In this document: positions 41,166-49,248 of the stretch, in pieces
Layout of the letters: the number at the start of each line of letters is the position of its first letter
Numbering within the stretch: the first letter of the stretch is position 1
Source of the DNA: Arthrobacter globiformis
GTDB taxonomy: Bacteria; Actinomycetota; Actinomycetes; Actinomycetales; Micrococcaceae
Reading direction: 5' to 3'
NCBI RefSeq assembly: GCF_030815865.1
Contig: NZ_JAUSXI010000001.1
Location: 2,232,001 to 2,296,000, forward strand
Length of the DNA: 64,000 bases
Made by a program: the position numbers and the translations under genes
Notes under the pieces: model-generated
Seen by the model: only the letters and a program-made list of their open reading frames with translations
Told to the model about the DNA's origin: nothing
The model's database searches: none

Positions 41166-41227
41166 GCCAGCCCGCGAACGGTCAGGATATATCCTTTCCA
41201 TTAGATTCGGAGACCAAGGAGAACTAC

Positions 41228-41689
41228 GTGGGGATCATTCGCAAGACGCTCAGTATCGGCCTTACTGGCGGACTTATTGGCTTCCGGTCGAGGTCGGAAA
41301 AGGTCGCCCGAGATGTCAAAGTGACGGCCAAGAATTCCCAGTACCAGACAGCGTTGCTCAGGCGCCAGAACGCGCTCACAGAGCAGCAAACCGAACTTAT
41401 CGCCAAGAACCACGAGGAAGGCTACAAGATAGCAGGGCGGGTCACCCCCACCCCTGCCTCAACAGAGCCGACCGAACCGGTAGACATAGCGCTGTTTACT
41501 AGGGCATCCGACATCGTGGTTCGCGACCAAGTTGTCTCGCGTCGGGTACTGCGCCAAGAGCTTGGTGTGAGTTATGCAACGGTAGAGCACTTCCTGACGC
41601 TCCTCGAACAGCAGGGTTACGTCAGTGACCAGGATCCCAACGGCGAGCGTGACGTGCTGTGGCCCAGACGGGGCGAGACCTCTTCCTAG
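41228..41689 (+). CDS. FtsK-gamma-like winged-helix protein
   Basis: 153 residues, GTG start with AAGGAGA 6 nt upstream. The C-terminal 65 residues (DIALFTRASDIVVRDQVVSRRVLRQELGVSYATVEHFLTLLEQQGYVSDQDPNGERDVLW) follow the FtsK gamma pattern: helix, VVSRRVLRQELGVSY recognition helix, LLEQQGYV wing. The N-terminus is a basic, coiled-coil-like stretch (SEKVARDVKVTAKNSQ). There is no motor domain, so this is an orphan gamma-type DNA-binding domain. It could read KOPS-like sequences or act as a regulator. It lies directly upstream of the TIR gene on the same strand. Confidence 0.7.
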   Translation: MGIIRKTLSIGLTGGLIGFRSRSEKVARDVKVTAKNSQYQTALLRRQNALTEQQTELIAKNHEEGYKIAGRVTPTPASTEPTEPVDIALFTRASDIVVRDQVVSRRVLRQELGVSYATVEHFLTLLEQQGYVSDQDPNGERDVLWPRRGETSS

Positions 41690-41749
41690 GGGACTACCCG
41701 CACGTTGGTAGTCTTGGCTGAGCAGTTTTGTTGACGATGGGGAAGTATC

Positions 41750-42682
41750 TTGAAGGTTTTCATTAGCTGGTCAGGTAAGAAAAGCCATGCCGTGGCAAGC
41801 GTCTTGCATGAGTGGCTGCCGACGGTCATCAATTCGGTAGAGCCGTGGGTGAGCAGCGAAGGTTTGAGGGCAGGCCTCAAATGGAATCAACAGCTTGAAA
41901 AAGAACTCAACGACACGAGCTTCGGCATCATTGTGGCAACCCCGAAAAATCAGCACGCCCAGTGGCTTAATTTTGAAGCTGGGGCTCTATCTAAGAAGGT
42001 CGGCGGAGCCGAGTCACGGGTTGCCCCGCTTCTGATTGACTTCAAAAAAGTGACCGATTTGGTCGGCCCGTTGGCGAGCTACCAGGCAACGGAGCCGACC
42101 AAGTCGGGCTTCCATGATTTGGTCGCGTCCATCAATGAAGCTCTTGGCGATGACGCCCGAAGCATAGAGCTGCTTGATAGAGCCTTCGAAGTATGTTGGC
42201 CAGCCCTCGAAGCCATGCTGAAAGACGTGAACGAGAAGTACAAAGAGGACGCGGAGCAGCCGGCCGAGTCCGCTGCCCCACCAGCTGCTACTCGTCCGAC
42301 GGAAGACATGCTCTCTGAGATTTTGGAAACCATCCGTGATATGAACCGGTCAGATACGCGGCTGAAGAACATTCTCGATGAGAAAACCAGCAGTCGAAAG
42401 ACCCGCAGCGGCTGGTCCGATGGCACGAGGAAGACAAATACGGTGACAGCTGCCATCACTAAATTCCTCAGGGAAGATGGGCATGAACCGGCGCAGGTTT
42501 TTTCGACTTTGGATGGCACCACACATATCTTCCTCTCAGAAAGCTTGCCTGCAGTAGAAGAGAAGCGCATTTATGACTTCCTTTCCGCTACCGGTCTCAT
42601 CAGTGGAGGACTAAAGTTTAATTACCCAGACGGCGAATCTGTTGAGTTAAGCTTTTCAAAAGACCCGAATCGCGCGCCTTGA
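41750..42682 (+). CDS. TIR-domain protein, candidate phage-defence effector
   Basis: 310 residues with a TTG start (TTG AAG GTT TTC ATT AGC TGG). The TIR-like domain spans about 1-150: MKVFISWSGKKSHAVASVL, then WVSSEGLRAGLKWNQQLEKELNDTSFGIIVATPKNQHAQWLNFEAGALSK. The putative catalytic Glu is Glu76 in WLNFEAGAL, which in known TIR NADases cleaves NAD+. A charged linker (about 170-230) leads to a C-terminal domain (about 225-310: TVTAAITKFLREDGHEPAQVFSTLDGTTHIFL) without a family I recognise; it may sense a trigger. Context is a conjugative-element cargo region. NADase activity is inferred from the family, not shown here. Confidence 0.82.
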   Translation: MKVFISWSGKKSHAVASVLHEWLPTVINSVEPWVSSEGLRAGLKWNQQLEKELNDTSFGIIVATPKNQHAQWLNFEAGALSKKVGGAESRVAPLLIDFKKVTDLVGPLASYQATEPTKSGFHDLVASINEALGDDARSIELLDRAFEVCWPALEAMLKDVNEKYKEDAEQPAESAAPPAATRPTEDMLSEILETIRDMNRSDTRLKNILDEKTSSRKTRSGWSDGTRKTNTVTAAITKFLREDGHEPAQVFSTLDGTTHIFLSESLPAVEEKRIYDFLSATGLISGGLKFNYPDGESVELSFSKDPNRAP

Positions 42683-42769
42683 GAGGAATACCACTTTGCT
42701 GTTCAGGAAACGACGGTAGCAACAACGCCAGAGGCTCCAGTTAAAGCGGAAGAACCAAAGACGGTTAGT

Positions 42770-43147
42770 GTGCCGGTCATTGTGGCAGAACAGCCACAGC
42801 CGACCTCTCCGCCAGCCACAGGCAGCGTAGAGCAGATCGTTAGGGAAGCGGCTCGTAAATACGGTATCGATGAGACATACTTCGTGAAAAACGCGATGTG
42901 CGAAAGCACTATGACACCTAGCAAGGTCAACTACCAGTACTGGGAAGATAGCCAGGGAACGGCCCTAGGAGTTGTAGGCGAGCGGTTTTACCCGTCAGGC
43001 ATGATCCAGCACGTCACAAAGTATTGGCCTGCCAGAGCGGCTAAGTACGGCTATGCAGGAGCACGCGTCTTTGATGCAGAGGCCAATGCCAACGTGACGG
43101 CGGGGATGTTCCGAGACGGCGCAAGGAACTTATGGGAGTGCAAATAA
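42770..43147 (+). CDS. Lysozyme-like/transglycosylase fragment, 5' truncated
   Basis: 125 residues from a GTG. SVEQIVREAARKYGIDETYFVKNAMCESTMTPSKVNYQYWEDSQGTALGVVGERFYPSGMIQHV resembles lysozyme-like SLT domains, with a catalytic-type Glu in MCESTM. In the same frame directly after the TIR stop (42680) there is a Pro/Glu/Thr-rich linker (VQETTVATTPEAPVKAEEPKT) with no start codon and no signal peptide. The gene seems to have lost its 5' end at the junction with the TIR gene. It may be a remnant rather than a working gene. Confidence 0.55.
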   Translation: MPVIVAEQPQPTSPPATGSVEQIVREAARKYGIDETYFVKNAMCESTMTPSKVNYQYWEDSQGTALGVVGERFYPSGMIQHVTKYWPARAAKYGYAGARVFDAEANANVTAGMFRDGARNLWECK

Positions 43148-43155
43148 CGAACAAT

Positions 43156-43182
43156 AACGACGGCTATGCGAGGGCTGTCGTT
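43156..43182 (+). terminator. Hairpin after the transglycosylase fragment
   Basis: AACGAC (43156-43161) pairs with GTCGTT (43177-43182), extended inwards by GGC/GCT with wobble, followed by CTTTCATAA. It lies between convergent ends of the 42770 and 43186 genes. Confidence 0.5.
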
Positions 43183-43185
43183 CTT

Positions 43186-43470
43186 TCATAAATTGCTACT
43201 GCCCTTCCAGTCTTCCGGCGTCACTCGCTTGATGTTTGAAGCCTGTGCCCAACCCAAGTGGTAGCCGCCAGATGGATCAAGCCATTCAATTAGTCCGTAG
43301 GTGTGGGTCCAAGCAACCGCCTTTCCGTAGATGCCGCTCACGTAGACCAGGGGACGACCGTACTTGGGGAAGTCTCGTACTGGTGCTGGATCATCGATCG
43401 GGCGGGCCTTGTCGGCGTCCATCCGCGCCATCATCCGCTCGATGTCTTGCGGAGCTCCACCCTTGATCAT
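43186..43470 (-). CDS. Hypothetical protein, divergent from a LexA box
   Basis: 94 residues of unknown family. The start ATG is at 43470; a LexA-like box lies 12 bp upstream. The sequence has several Trp/Tyr residues (VYVSGIYGKAVAWTHTYGLIEWLDPSGGYHLGW) typical of a compact beta fold. Nothing else identifies it. Position suggests DNA-damage control together with the divergent 43525 gene. Confidence 0.5.
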   Translation of the reverse strand: MIKGGAPQDIERMMARMDADKARPIDDPAPVRDFPKYGRPLVYVSGIYGKAVAWTHTYGLIEWLDPSGGYHLGWAQASNIKRVTPEDWKGSSNL

Positions 43471-43481
43471 GGCATCTATCT

Positions 43482-43497
43482 TAGAACATACGTTCGA
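43482..43497. promoter_or_regulatory. Predicted LexA (SOS) box
   Basis: TAGAACATACGTTCGA fits the actinobacterial LexA consensus TCGAAC-N4-GTTCGA with one mismatch (A for C at position 2). It sits in the 54-bp intergenic region between the divergent genes 43470 and 43525, 12 bp from one start and 27 bp from the other, where LexA binding would block both promoters. Confidence 0.7.
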
Positions 43498-43524
43498 ATG
43501 ATCCGAGCTTGCTAGTATCTAGCC

Positions 43525-44316
43525 ATGTCGATGCTGCCGGGGGATGCGCCTAGAAAAACGCCGAAGAACTTGAGTGCTGGGACCAAGCGGCTCGTCAAGA
43601 AGACGATAGTGCGGCGTCACACCAAGTCCCGTGAGGACAAGTCAGGGGTCCGATACGTCACGACGGGCTACGGGAAGAAGAACCCGAAGACTACTGTGAG
43701 GGAACCAATCCCACGCCCTAACCTGATCCGCCGAATCTCCAACGCGCTCTACGGAAGTAAGCAACCCGAGGCCCAGCCGATTACCGTACGTATCTACCTA
43801 GACACTGACGACGCAGTTGCCACTATCAAGGTCATCAAGGCGGTCGCCGATGTCCTGCAAGGCGCAGGCTACGGCAAGACGAAGATTGAAAACGTCGAGA
43901 AGGGCTCTATTCGTATACGTATCAGGGCATGGCTTGATGGCGATGACGGGCATAAGGCGCAGCAAGTAGCTAAGCAGAAGCTCGGTGAAGCGGCCACCTA
44001 TGCAGAGCAGTGGGCCAAGGACGCCACAGTGAACAAGCAGCGGGCGGAAGTCAGTGCGATCAACGCGCAGACAGCGCAGACCTTGATGGAATCCGTAAAG
44101 GACGTAGACAACATTGCGCTTCAGATGGATGAATGGCTCATTGTCAAATACGTCGATGCCACCGGCAATACCCACGGTTCAGTACGGAAGCTGACGGTCG
44201 TGGAGTTGCAGTTGATTGAGCGCAACCCAGGACTGCTGAATGAACCTGCCAAAGTGCTAAAGAACCTTGCGATGCTGACTTACGGCGAAGAGCATGGTAT
44301 CGCTATCGAGGGATAG
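43525..44316 (+). CDS. Hypothetical protein next to a LexA box
   Basis: 263 residues. A basic N-terminus (KNLSAGTKRLVKKTIVRRHTKSRED) is followed by a compact alpha/beta unit ITVRIYLDTDDAVATIKVIKAVADVLQGAGYGKTKIENVEKGSIRIRIRAW (about 90-140) and a helical C-terminus. That central unit resembles small alpha/beta domains seen in actinobacterial conflict-system proteins, but this is only pattern similarity. No catalytic motif is visible. Start ATG at 43525. Convergent with the GT51 gene. Confidence 0.5.
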   Translation: MSMLPGDAPRKTPKNLSAGTKRLVKKTIVRRHTKSREDKSGVRYVTTGYGKKNPKTTVREPIPRPNLIRRISNALYGSKQPEAQPITVRIYLDTDDAVATIKVIKAVADVLQGAGYGKTKIENVEKGSIRIRIRAWLDGDDGHKAQQVAKQKLGEAATYAEQWAKDATVNKQRAEVSAINAQTAQTLMESVKDVDNIALQMDEWLIVKYVDATGNTHGSVRKLTVVELQLIERNPGLLNEPAKVLKNLAMLTYGEEHGIAIEG

Positions 44317-44328
44317 GCCAAGACTGGT

Positions 44329-45133
44329 CTAACGGTTGAGTAGGCTTCTCACACTCTGGGGCATTGTTGAGCCAGCATCTTGATTGCCTCGCTTGGCTTG
44401 GTTATCCGACGCCCTATCCGTGATGCCGACTGACGCTACCGCTACTTTCCAGCCACCCATGCCTTTTGCCTGTCGTGGTACCCACACGTTGCTTGCACCA
44501 TGGAGGTCATCCCAGGTCTTGGGATATACAGCCTTGTCAACATAGGCGCCGCCTTCTGACGCGCGCTGTATGAGGTCTGGGAAGAGAACGACACCCATGA
44601 GCTGTGCTGCGTGGTATTTCGTCATGAGCCACGGCGGAGTATTGAAGTAGTACCAGCTGGCGGTGCAGTTGCCGTAGAGCTTCGGTCCAAACTGGGCGTA
44701 GTTCAGATACAACTCCAAAATGCGCTTATCGGTCAGGACAAGACTTAGCTGACTCGCCAAGCCGGCCTCCAGGGCTTTACGGAGCACTGACTGTTCCGGC
44801 CATAGGTAGATGTTCTTCGCGAGTTGCTGGGGGATAGTTGAACCGCTGGGATCAGGTTTGCCCTCCACATACGCCTTGGCTCGCGCCTTAAAGTCCTCCA
44901 CATCGAAGGCGCCTGGGCGGGTGCCTAACTGCTGGTCCTCATGTGCGATTGTCGCAGCGATCATATAGTGGCTCACATGGTCGATGGAGACGTACTGGTA
45001 ACGACTGGCTCCCCGGCCTGCAGCATGTGTGCCGTCCGCGGGGGAGTGCCCAGATGAATGAGATTGCGGCCAGAAACGTGATGACAACCACGGAGAGAAC
45101 GAGCTTGAACAGGGCTCCAATAAGGGCTTTCAT
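44329..45133 (-). pseudogene. Monofunctional peptidoglycan glycosyltransferase (GT51), frameshifted in a C run
   Basis: The first frame from ATG 45133 gives MKALIGALFKLVLSVVVITFLAAISFIWALP, a signal-anchor helix. The second frame carries the GT51 domain: ATIAHEDQQLGTRPGAFDVEDF with the catalytic Glu, SGSTIPQQLAKNIYLWPEQSVLRKALEAGLASQLSLVLTDKRILELYLNYAQFG, and a C-terminal tail. Removing one C from the run of five (45040-45044 on the plus strand, G run) joins the two into one protein of about 267 residues. A transglycosylase is unusual cargo on a conjugative element; it may help wall repair after transfer. Either it is off by slippage in a homopolymer tract, or the sequence has one error. Confidence 0.8.
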
Positions 45134-45155
45134 TGTTTGGGACTTTCCCGAAAAG

Positions 45156-45183
45156 AATACTCCACGCCGTTGTGGAGGTATTC
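45156..45183. promoter_or_regulatory. Interrupted inverted repeat upstream of the GT51 gene
   Basis: GAATACTCCAC (45156-45166) faces GTGGAGGTATTC (45172-45183) with one bulged base and a 5-nt centre. It lies about 25-50 bp upstream of the GT51 start, in an AT-rich region, and may be an operator. Confidence 0.4.
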
Positions 45184-45283
45184 GAATTATATCGAATTCG
45201 GTAAAAGCCCGCTTTTAGTCCGTCCTGTGGATAACTAAACCGAGCACCCAAAAATAGTATTGCTTATTTTGCCCCTATGCCTC

Positions 45284-45989
45284 ATGGTAATGCCCAGAAT
45301 TAGACAGGAGCGCACTCCGATGAAGATAAGGAAGCAAAACCAGCTAAAGCAATTCTAATTAGCGCCGTCATTATGGGTATGGGCGCAGGAGCAACCGCAT
45401 ACATGGTCAGACCACTCAAACCAGCACAGGACAAAGGCAACGCATCAATACAATAGCCGACGAAGACTGCGACAAGATCAACCAGGAGGCCGTACCAGGT
45501 AATGTATCTGCACCAGAAGCGCCGGTAGTTGCTGCGAAACCAGCCGAGACGACAACAAGTCCAGTTACAGAGCCAGAAGCGCCTGTAGAGCCCCAGGCGA
45601 AGCCACAGACCTATAAATGGGCCGCAGAAATGACCGCAGCCGGCATCGCTGCAGCTGACCATGGCTACGTCACTGACATGGTGCTTGAAGACTCTGGCTG
45701 GCGCTTGGTGATGCGTGATAAGACGGTGTGGCATCTAGCCAGGCAGACTCAGGGCACGCTGACCGAGCAATTAATCCAGGTCAACAAGTACGTTGAGTCC
45801 GCTACGCCGGTTCCTGGGCGGCGGCGCACAACCAATATGCGAGCACGGGAAACTTCTAGTGCAGGCACCGCGCCACGGCGCGCATTACCGGATCACCGGA
45901 TCGCCCGTCTCAGTCAGGATTGTTGGACCTGTAAGGCCATCGAGAACGTCCAGCGCATTGGATTTGATCGTCCCGATTTCCAGGGCTGA
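45284..45989 (+). pseudogene. Decayed membrane protein gene with at least two frameshifts
   Basis: Three different frames each carry protein-like sequence in order. ATG 45284/45290 gives a basic N-terminus (RTPMKIRKQNQ). The next frame gives AKAILISAVIMGMGAGATAYMVRPLKP, a transmembrane helix, and stops at 45456. The third frame gives ADEDCDKINQEAVPGN, an Ala/Pro/Glu linker, and AAEMTAAGIAAADHGYVTDMVLEDSGWRLVMRDKTVWHLARQT. So a single-span membrane protein gene has been broken near 45330 and 45455. The 3' end overlaps the convergent 45885 gene and has probably lost its true end. No family is recognised. Confidence 0.6.
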
Positions 45990-46841
45990 GATGATAACGC
46001 CCGTGGCCTCATTATTCTTTGTCCACCCCTTCTTATTCAGGATCAGGGCGGTGACGAGTCCTATCACTCCAAGAGCGCCGTTCAGCCAGGGATTGACGGC
46101 CAATCCAAAGATCAAAATCAAGATGCTTATTGCAGCGATGGGAATGGCTACGCTAAGGCGGTAATCCGCTTCTGACTTGTGGCGGTCGTAGGAGTCGTAG
46201 AGATCCTTATTCTCCTTTTGCAGTTTGGTGGCCATTGTGGGAATTTCCTTCTCCATCAGCGAGAGGAGGGCAGGGGCGATGTGATTGAGACCGTCTTTGC
46301 GCTTTTGAGCGTCAATCTTGTCATCGTCCCCGCGAGCATCCTCCACGTACTTCTGCTCCACGTCGCCCTGCGGGTGGGGGATCTTGTACTCCAGATAAAG
46401 GGACTCCCAGGGCACCTCTCGCTTTTCAACCCGAGCCGAGGCCTCGGTAATGAGCCGGTGCATGCGGCTGCCGGCGTCGCTGGCCAGGAGCCGCTGATGG
46501 TCACTCATCTCAGCGATACGGACACGCTTCCACTTCTTCTTGCTGTCTGATTCGACGTCAGGAATTCTCGTGTATCCGTACCGGGGCACCAACGCCGTGA
46601 GGTACTTGAAGTCCACCGCCAGCAGGAGGCCGATCATGTACGCGAGAAAGCTGAGCACGACCACTACGACGGCGCCCGAGAGGTATTCAGTCAACGCATT
46701 GACCATGCCCAGGAGACCATCCTTGCGCGCTTTGCTCGGAAGCGGCTTCCCGAGCAGGATCCAGGTACTCAACAGCCACAGATATCCAGTGACTAGGGGA
46801 GTTCGAAAATCACGGAATCCTGGCAGGATCTGGGCAAGCAT
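45885..46841 (-). CDS. Polytopic membrane protein, paralogue A
   Basis: 318 residues. It opens with MLAQILPGFRDFRTPLVTGYLW and has N-terminal transmembrane helices (about 15-33 and 52-75), a charged middle domain (85-215) and two C-terminal helices (about 228-275). The end VIISALEIGTIKSNALDVLDG is shared with paralogue B. No function is recognised. It is one of two tandem copies with clearly related ends but a diverged middle part, which suggests a variable recognition region. Confidence 0.65.
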   Translation of the reverse strand: MLAQILPGFRDFRTPLVTGYLWLLSTWILLGKPLPSKARKDGLLGMVNALTEYLSGAVVVVVLSFLAYMIGLLLAVDFKYLTALVPRYGYTRIPDVESDSKKKWKRVRIAEMSDHQRLLASDAGSRMHRLITEASARVEKREVPWESLYLEYKIPHPQGDVEQKYVEDARGDDDKIDAQKRKDGLNHIAPALLSLMEKEIPTMATKLQKENKDLYDSYDRHKSEADYRLSVAIPIAAISILILIFGLAVNPWLNGALGVIGLVTALILNKKGWTKNNEATGVIISALEIGTIKSNALDVLDGLTGPTILTETGDPVIR

Positions 46842-46951
46842 GGAGGTCTCACTTTTATGGGCTAGGAAGGACGGTTGATCTTAACACTGCGGGAAACGCC
46901 AGCTGGAAGTCTGCCGGCTTGTCTGGAGGTACTAAAGCGAAAGCAGCAAAA

Positions 46952-47836
46952 TCAGGTTGTTTGCGTTGTCTTGTCGTCATAGACATCGGCCGGAACAGCG
47001 TCAAGGCGTGTGGTCATCTGCGATTCGATGGTCCCGATCTCCAGAGCGGTCACGACGACGTTGACCGAACTGAATCGCTTCTGAAAGCCCTTGACGACAA
47101 GTGCGACCACTGCGATTAGTCCTACATAGCCAGCCCAGGGCCACAGTACTAGCGTCCGATCTGCACCCAGCATTATGAACTGAACCGACAGAACTGCTAG
47201 CGGGGGAGCGATACTGAGACGGAACTCGGACTCCGACTTATCCCGGTCGTAGCTACCGAAGAGCAGGGCGTTCTTATCTTGCAGTTTGATAGCGAGGGAG
47301 GGAATCGACTTGATGTTTTCCTCAACCATCGGCTCCTTCAGCTGCCTGAGAGCATACTGACGCCAACTCTCGTTCATCGCTCGCTTGTCTTCATGATGGT
47401 CAAGACGGAAGTCGTCGTACGCCTGTTCCGTCTTAAGCATCGGTTCTAGTCTGAACTCGCGCTGTATCTTGAACCCGTCGGCAGCCCGTAGACGCGCTCT
47501 GTGAAGCGCTGCTTCGACGTGGCCCTCAACGATGGCGCGATCAGTCATGGATACGTAGGGAAGCCTGAGCCTGGAACCCAGCCGGACAGTGGAACCTGGC
47601 TTGATGTCGACCATCAGCAGCATCCCGATGACATACGCGAGAAAACTCAAGACGGCTATATAAACCGTTGGAGTGAAGAACTCTCCAATGGAGTTGATGG
47701 CGCCCATGACGCCATCCTTCGCATCTTTGTCAGGCAGCGGCATCTCGACGAGGATCCAGAGGACTACGATCCACAGGTAACCCGTCACCAGGGGTGTCCT
47801 GAAGTCTCTGAAGCCTGGCAAGATTTGAGCGAGCAA
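46952..47836 (-). CDS. Polytopic membrane protein, paralogue B
   Basis: 294 residues from a TTG at 47836. The start is chosen by homology: LLAQILPGFRDFRTPLVTGYLW matches the first residues of paralogue A. The frame is open upstream to 48142, but that stretch is not conserved. It shares the membrane helices and the VVVTALEIGTIESQMTTRLDA end, while the middle domain (about 85-200) is diverged. The two genes are 110 bp apart in the same direction. Function unknown. Confidence 0.65.
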   Translation of the reverse strand: MLAQILPGFRDFRTPLVTGYLWIVVLWILVEMPLPDKDAKDGVMGAINSIGEFFTPTVYIAVLSFLAYVIGMLLMVDIKPGSTVRLGSRLRLPYVSMTDRAIVEGHVEAALHRARLRAADGFKIQREFRLEPMLKTEQAYDDFRLDHHEDKRAMNESWRQYALRQLKEPMVEENIKSIPSLAIKLQDKNALLFGSYDRDKSESEFRLSIAPPLAVLSVQFIMLGADRTLVLWPWAGYVGLIAVVALVVKGFQKRFSSVNVVVTALEIGTIESQMTTRLDAVPADVYDDKTTQTT

Positions 47837-47980
47837 TGGGGTCTCCCTACTAAACGAAACGGCCTTCCGTAGCCTAGCTGCATGCGGCGCAGCCACTAGA
47901 ATGGACACCTGTCCCGCCCCTCTGCGGCAAGCACCGTTGCGGTGCAGCTTGATCACTTCAACGGAAGACGGCGCTCCAAT

Positions 47981-48304
47981 ATGACTTCGTCGCTTAGCGA
48001 TACTGACCTGGGCCTGCTCGAACGAACTCTCAACGAGGTGTACGGGCACGAGGAAAAGAGCCGCGGGGCTGTTCCCACTCGCCAAGAAGTCGTCGACTTC
48101 ATGCTTAACCTCATTGGGTACACGACGGACAAGCCCGTCCATACGCAGCGACTCCTAGAGCCTTCGTTTGGTGATGGCCGCTTCTTTCTGTCCGCTGTTG
48201 AGCGTCTAATCATTGAGTGGCGCGACCAGGGAAGCAGTGACTACCGCGAACTGCTCGGCTGCATTAGAGCCGTGGAGCTAGATGTGTACTGTTACTCGTC
48301 GTGA
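47981..48304 (+). pseudogene. N-terminal fragment of a DNA methylase (type IIG/Eco57I-like)
   Basis: 107 residues. EVVDFMLNLIGYTTDKPVHTQRLLEPSFGDGRFFLSAVERLIIEW includes the SAM-binding motif I (LLEPSFGDGRF), as at the start of N6-adenine methylases of the Eco57I/type IIG class. The frame stops soon after AVELDVY, where the rest of the methyltransferase should continue, and no continuation is seen in other frames. This is a truncated gene, divergent from paralogue B. Confidence 0.65.
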
Positions 48305-48431
48305 TACTTGGTGGCTAACTGACTGGTTCGCTTCTGGTGAATCGGGAATGGAACCGGAATCATCTTTTAGCAGGTGATAAAGCATTCGCCCTATCTTGTA
48401 CTTCGGAAAACCCTGGCCCTTTATGCGTGGG

Positions 48432-49164
48432 TCAATGTAGATCTTTGTCGACGAGCGTGTCTATGAGTTGGCGACGCCAAGGCAGATCTGCCTTATCCCA
48501 GGCTTCTTTGACGCTCTGACCTGCGGGAATATTCGCGAGCGTTGTCTTACTCGACTCTTTGTCTAGCTCTCGTCCTAGAGCGTCCAGGCGAGCTTGAGCC
48601 GTGGTCTTTGCTGTCCTGTACTCCGCGAACGACATCTCGCCAGTTGAGTAGAGGTTCAAGATTTCCTGCAGGCGCTGAGCCTGGACGTCCCGCTCGCGCA
48701 TCAGCTGCTTCAATGCTGGCGTGGCCGACATACCGCCTTCCAGCAGCTCACCTAGTTCGGGGGTATCAAGCCGGTAAATGATGCAGTCGATAACCAGATC
48801 TTCTACTGGTGCTTGCCGGCGCTTCACCGTGCCACAGCCAACCTCGCCCCGGAGGTCATCGATCTTCCGACAATTGAAGGCGGGCTGATAGTTACCCTGC
48901 CTGTCTTGCGCACTGATGATGTTCATACGTTGGCCGCAGACGCCGCAGAAGACGAAGCCCTTGAGTAGATGCTTACGTGTATAGGTGCGAGCCCCGTAGA
49001 GTGCTTGTCCTCGCTTGATGGCTAGCTGCAGATCTTCCCAGATCTCCGTAGAAATGAGCGCCGGCCACTGTGCCGGATATTGGCTGTCGTTGTGGACTCG
49101 AATGCTGAGGTTGCGGGGTCTGACGGCAACATTTCGAACGAGGTCTAGGTCTGCAGGACCCTAC
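48432..49164 (-). pseudogene. Large serine recombinase, 5' deleted
   Basis: In one frame, the 3' part of a large serine recombinase is readable: AVRPRNLSIRVHNDSQYPA and WPALISTEIWEDLQLAIKR, the zinc-ribbon Cys pair FVFCGVCGQRMNIIS, a second Cys in FNCRK and GCGTVKRR, and the coiled-coil tail. The catalytic resolvase domain is missing: stop codons occur just upstream of 49164. A frame opening at ATG 48926 would begin in the middle of the zinc ribbon. It is a remnant of a second integrative element or of the insertion that created this cargo junction. Confidence 0.75.
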
Positions 49165-49248
49165 TAGTCATGTAGTCCAGTACCACCGCCTCCATGAACT
49201 CGTGAGCCAATCTGCTCATTCCCATGAAAACGACAAACGGAGTGCCCG

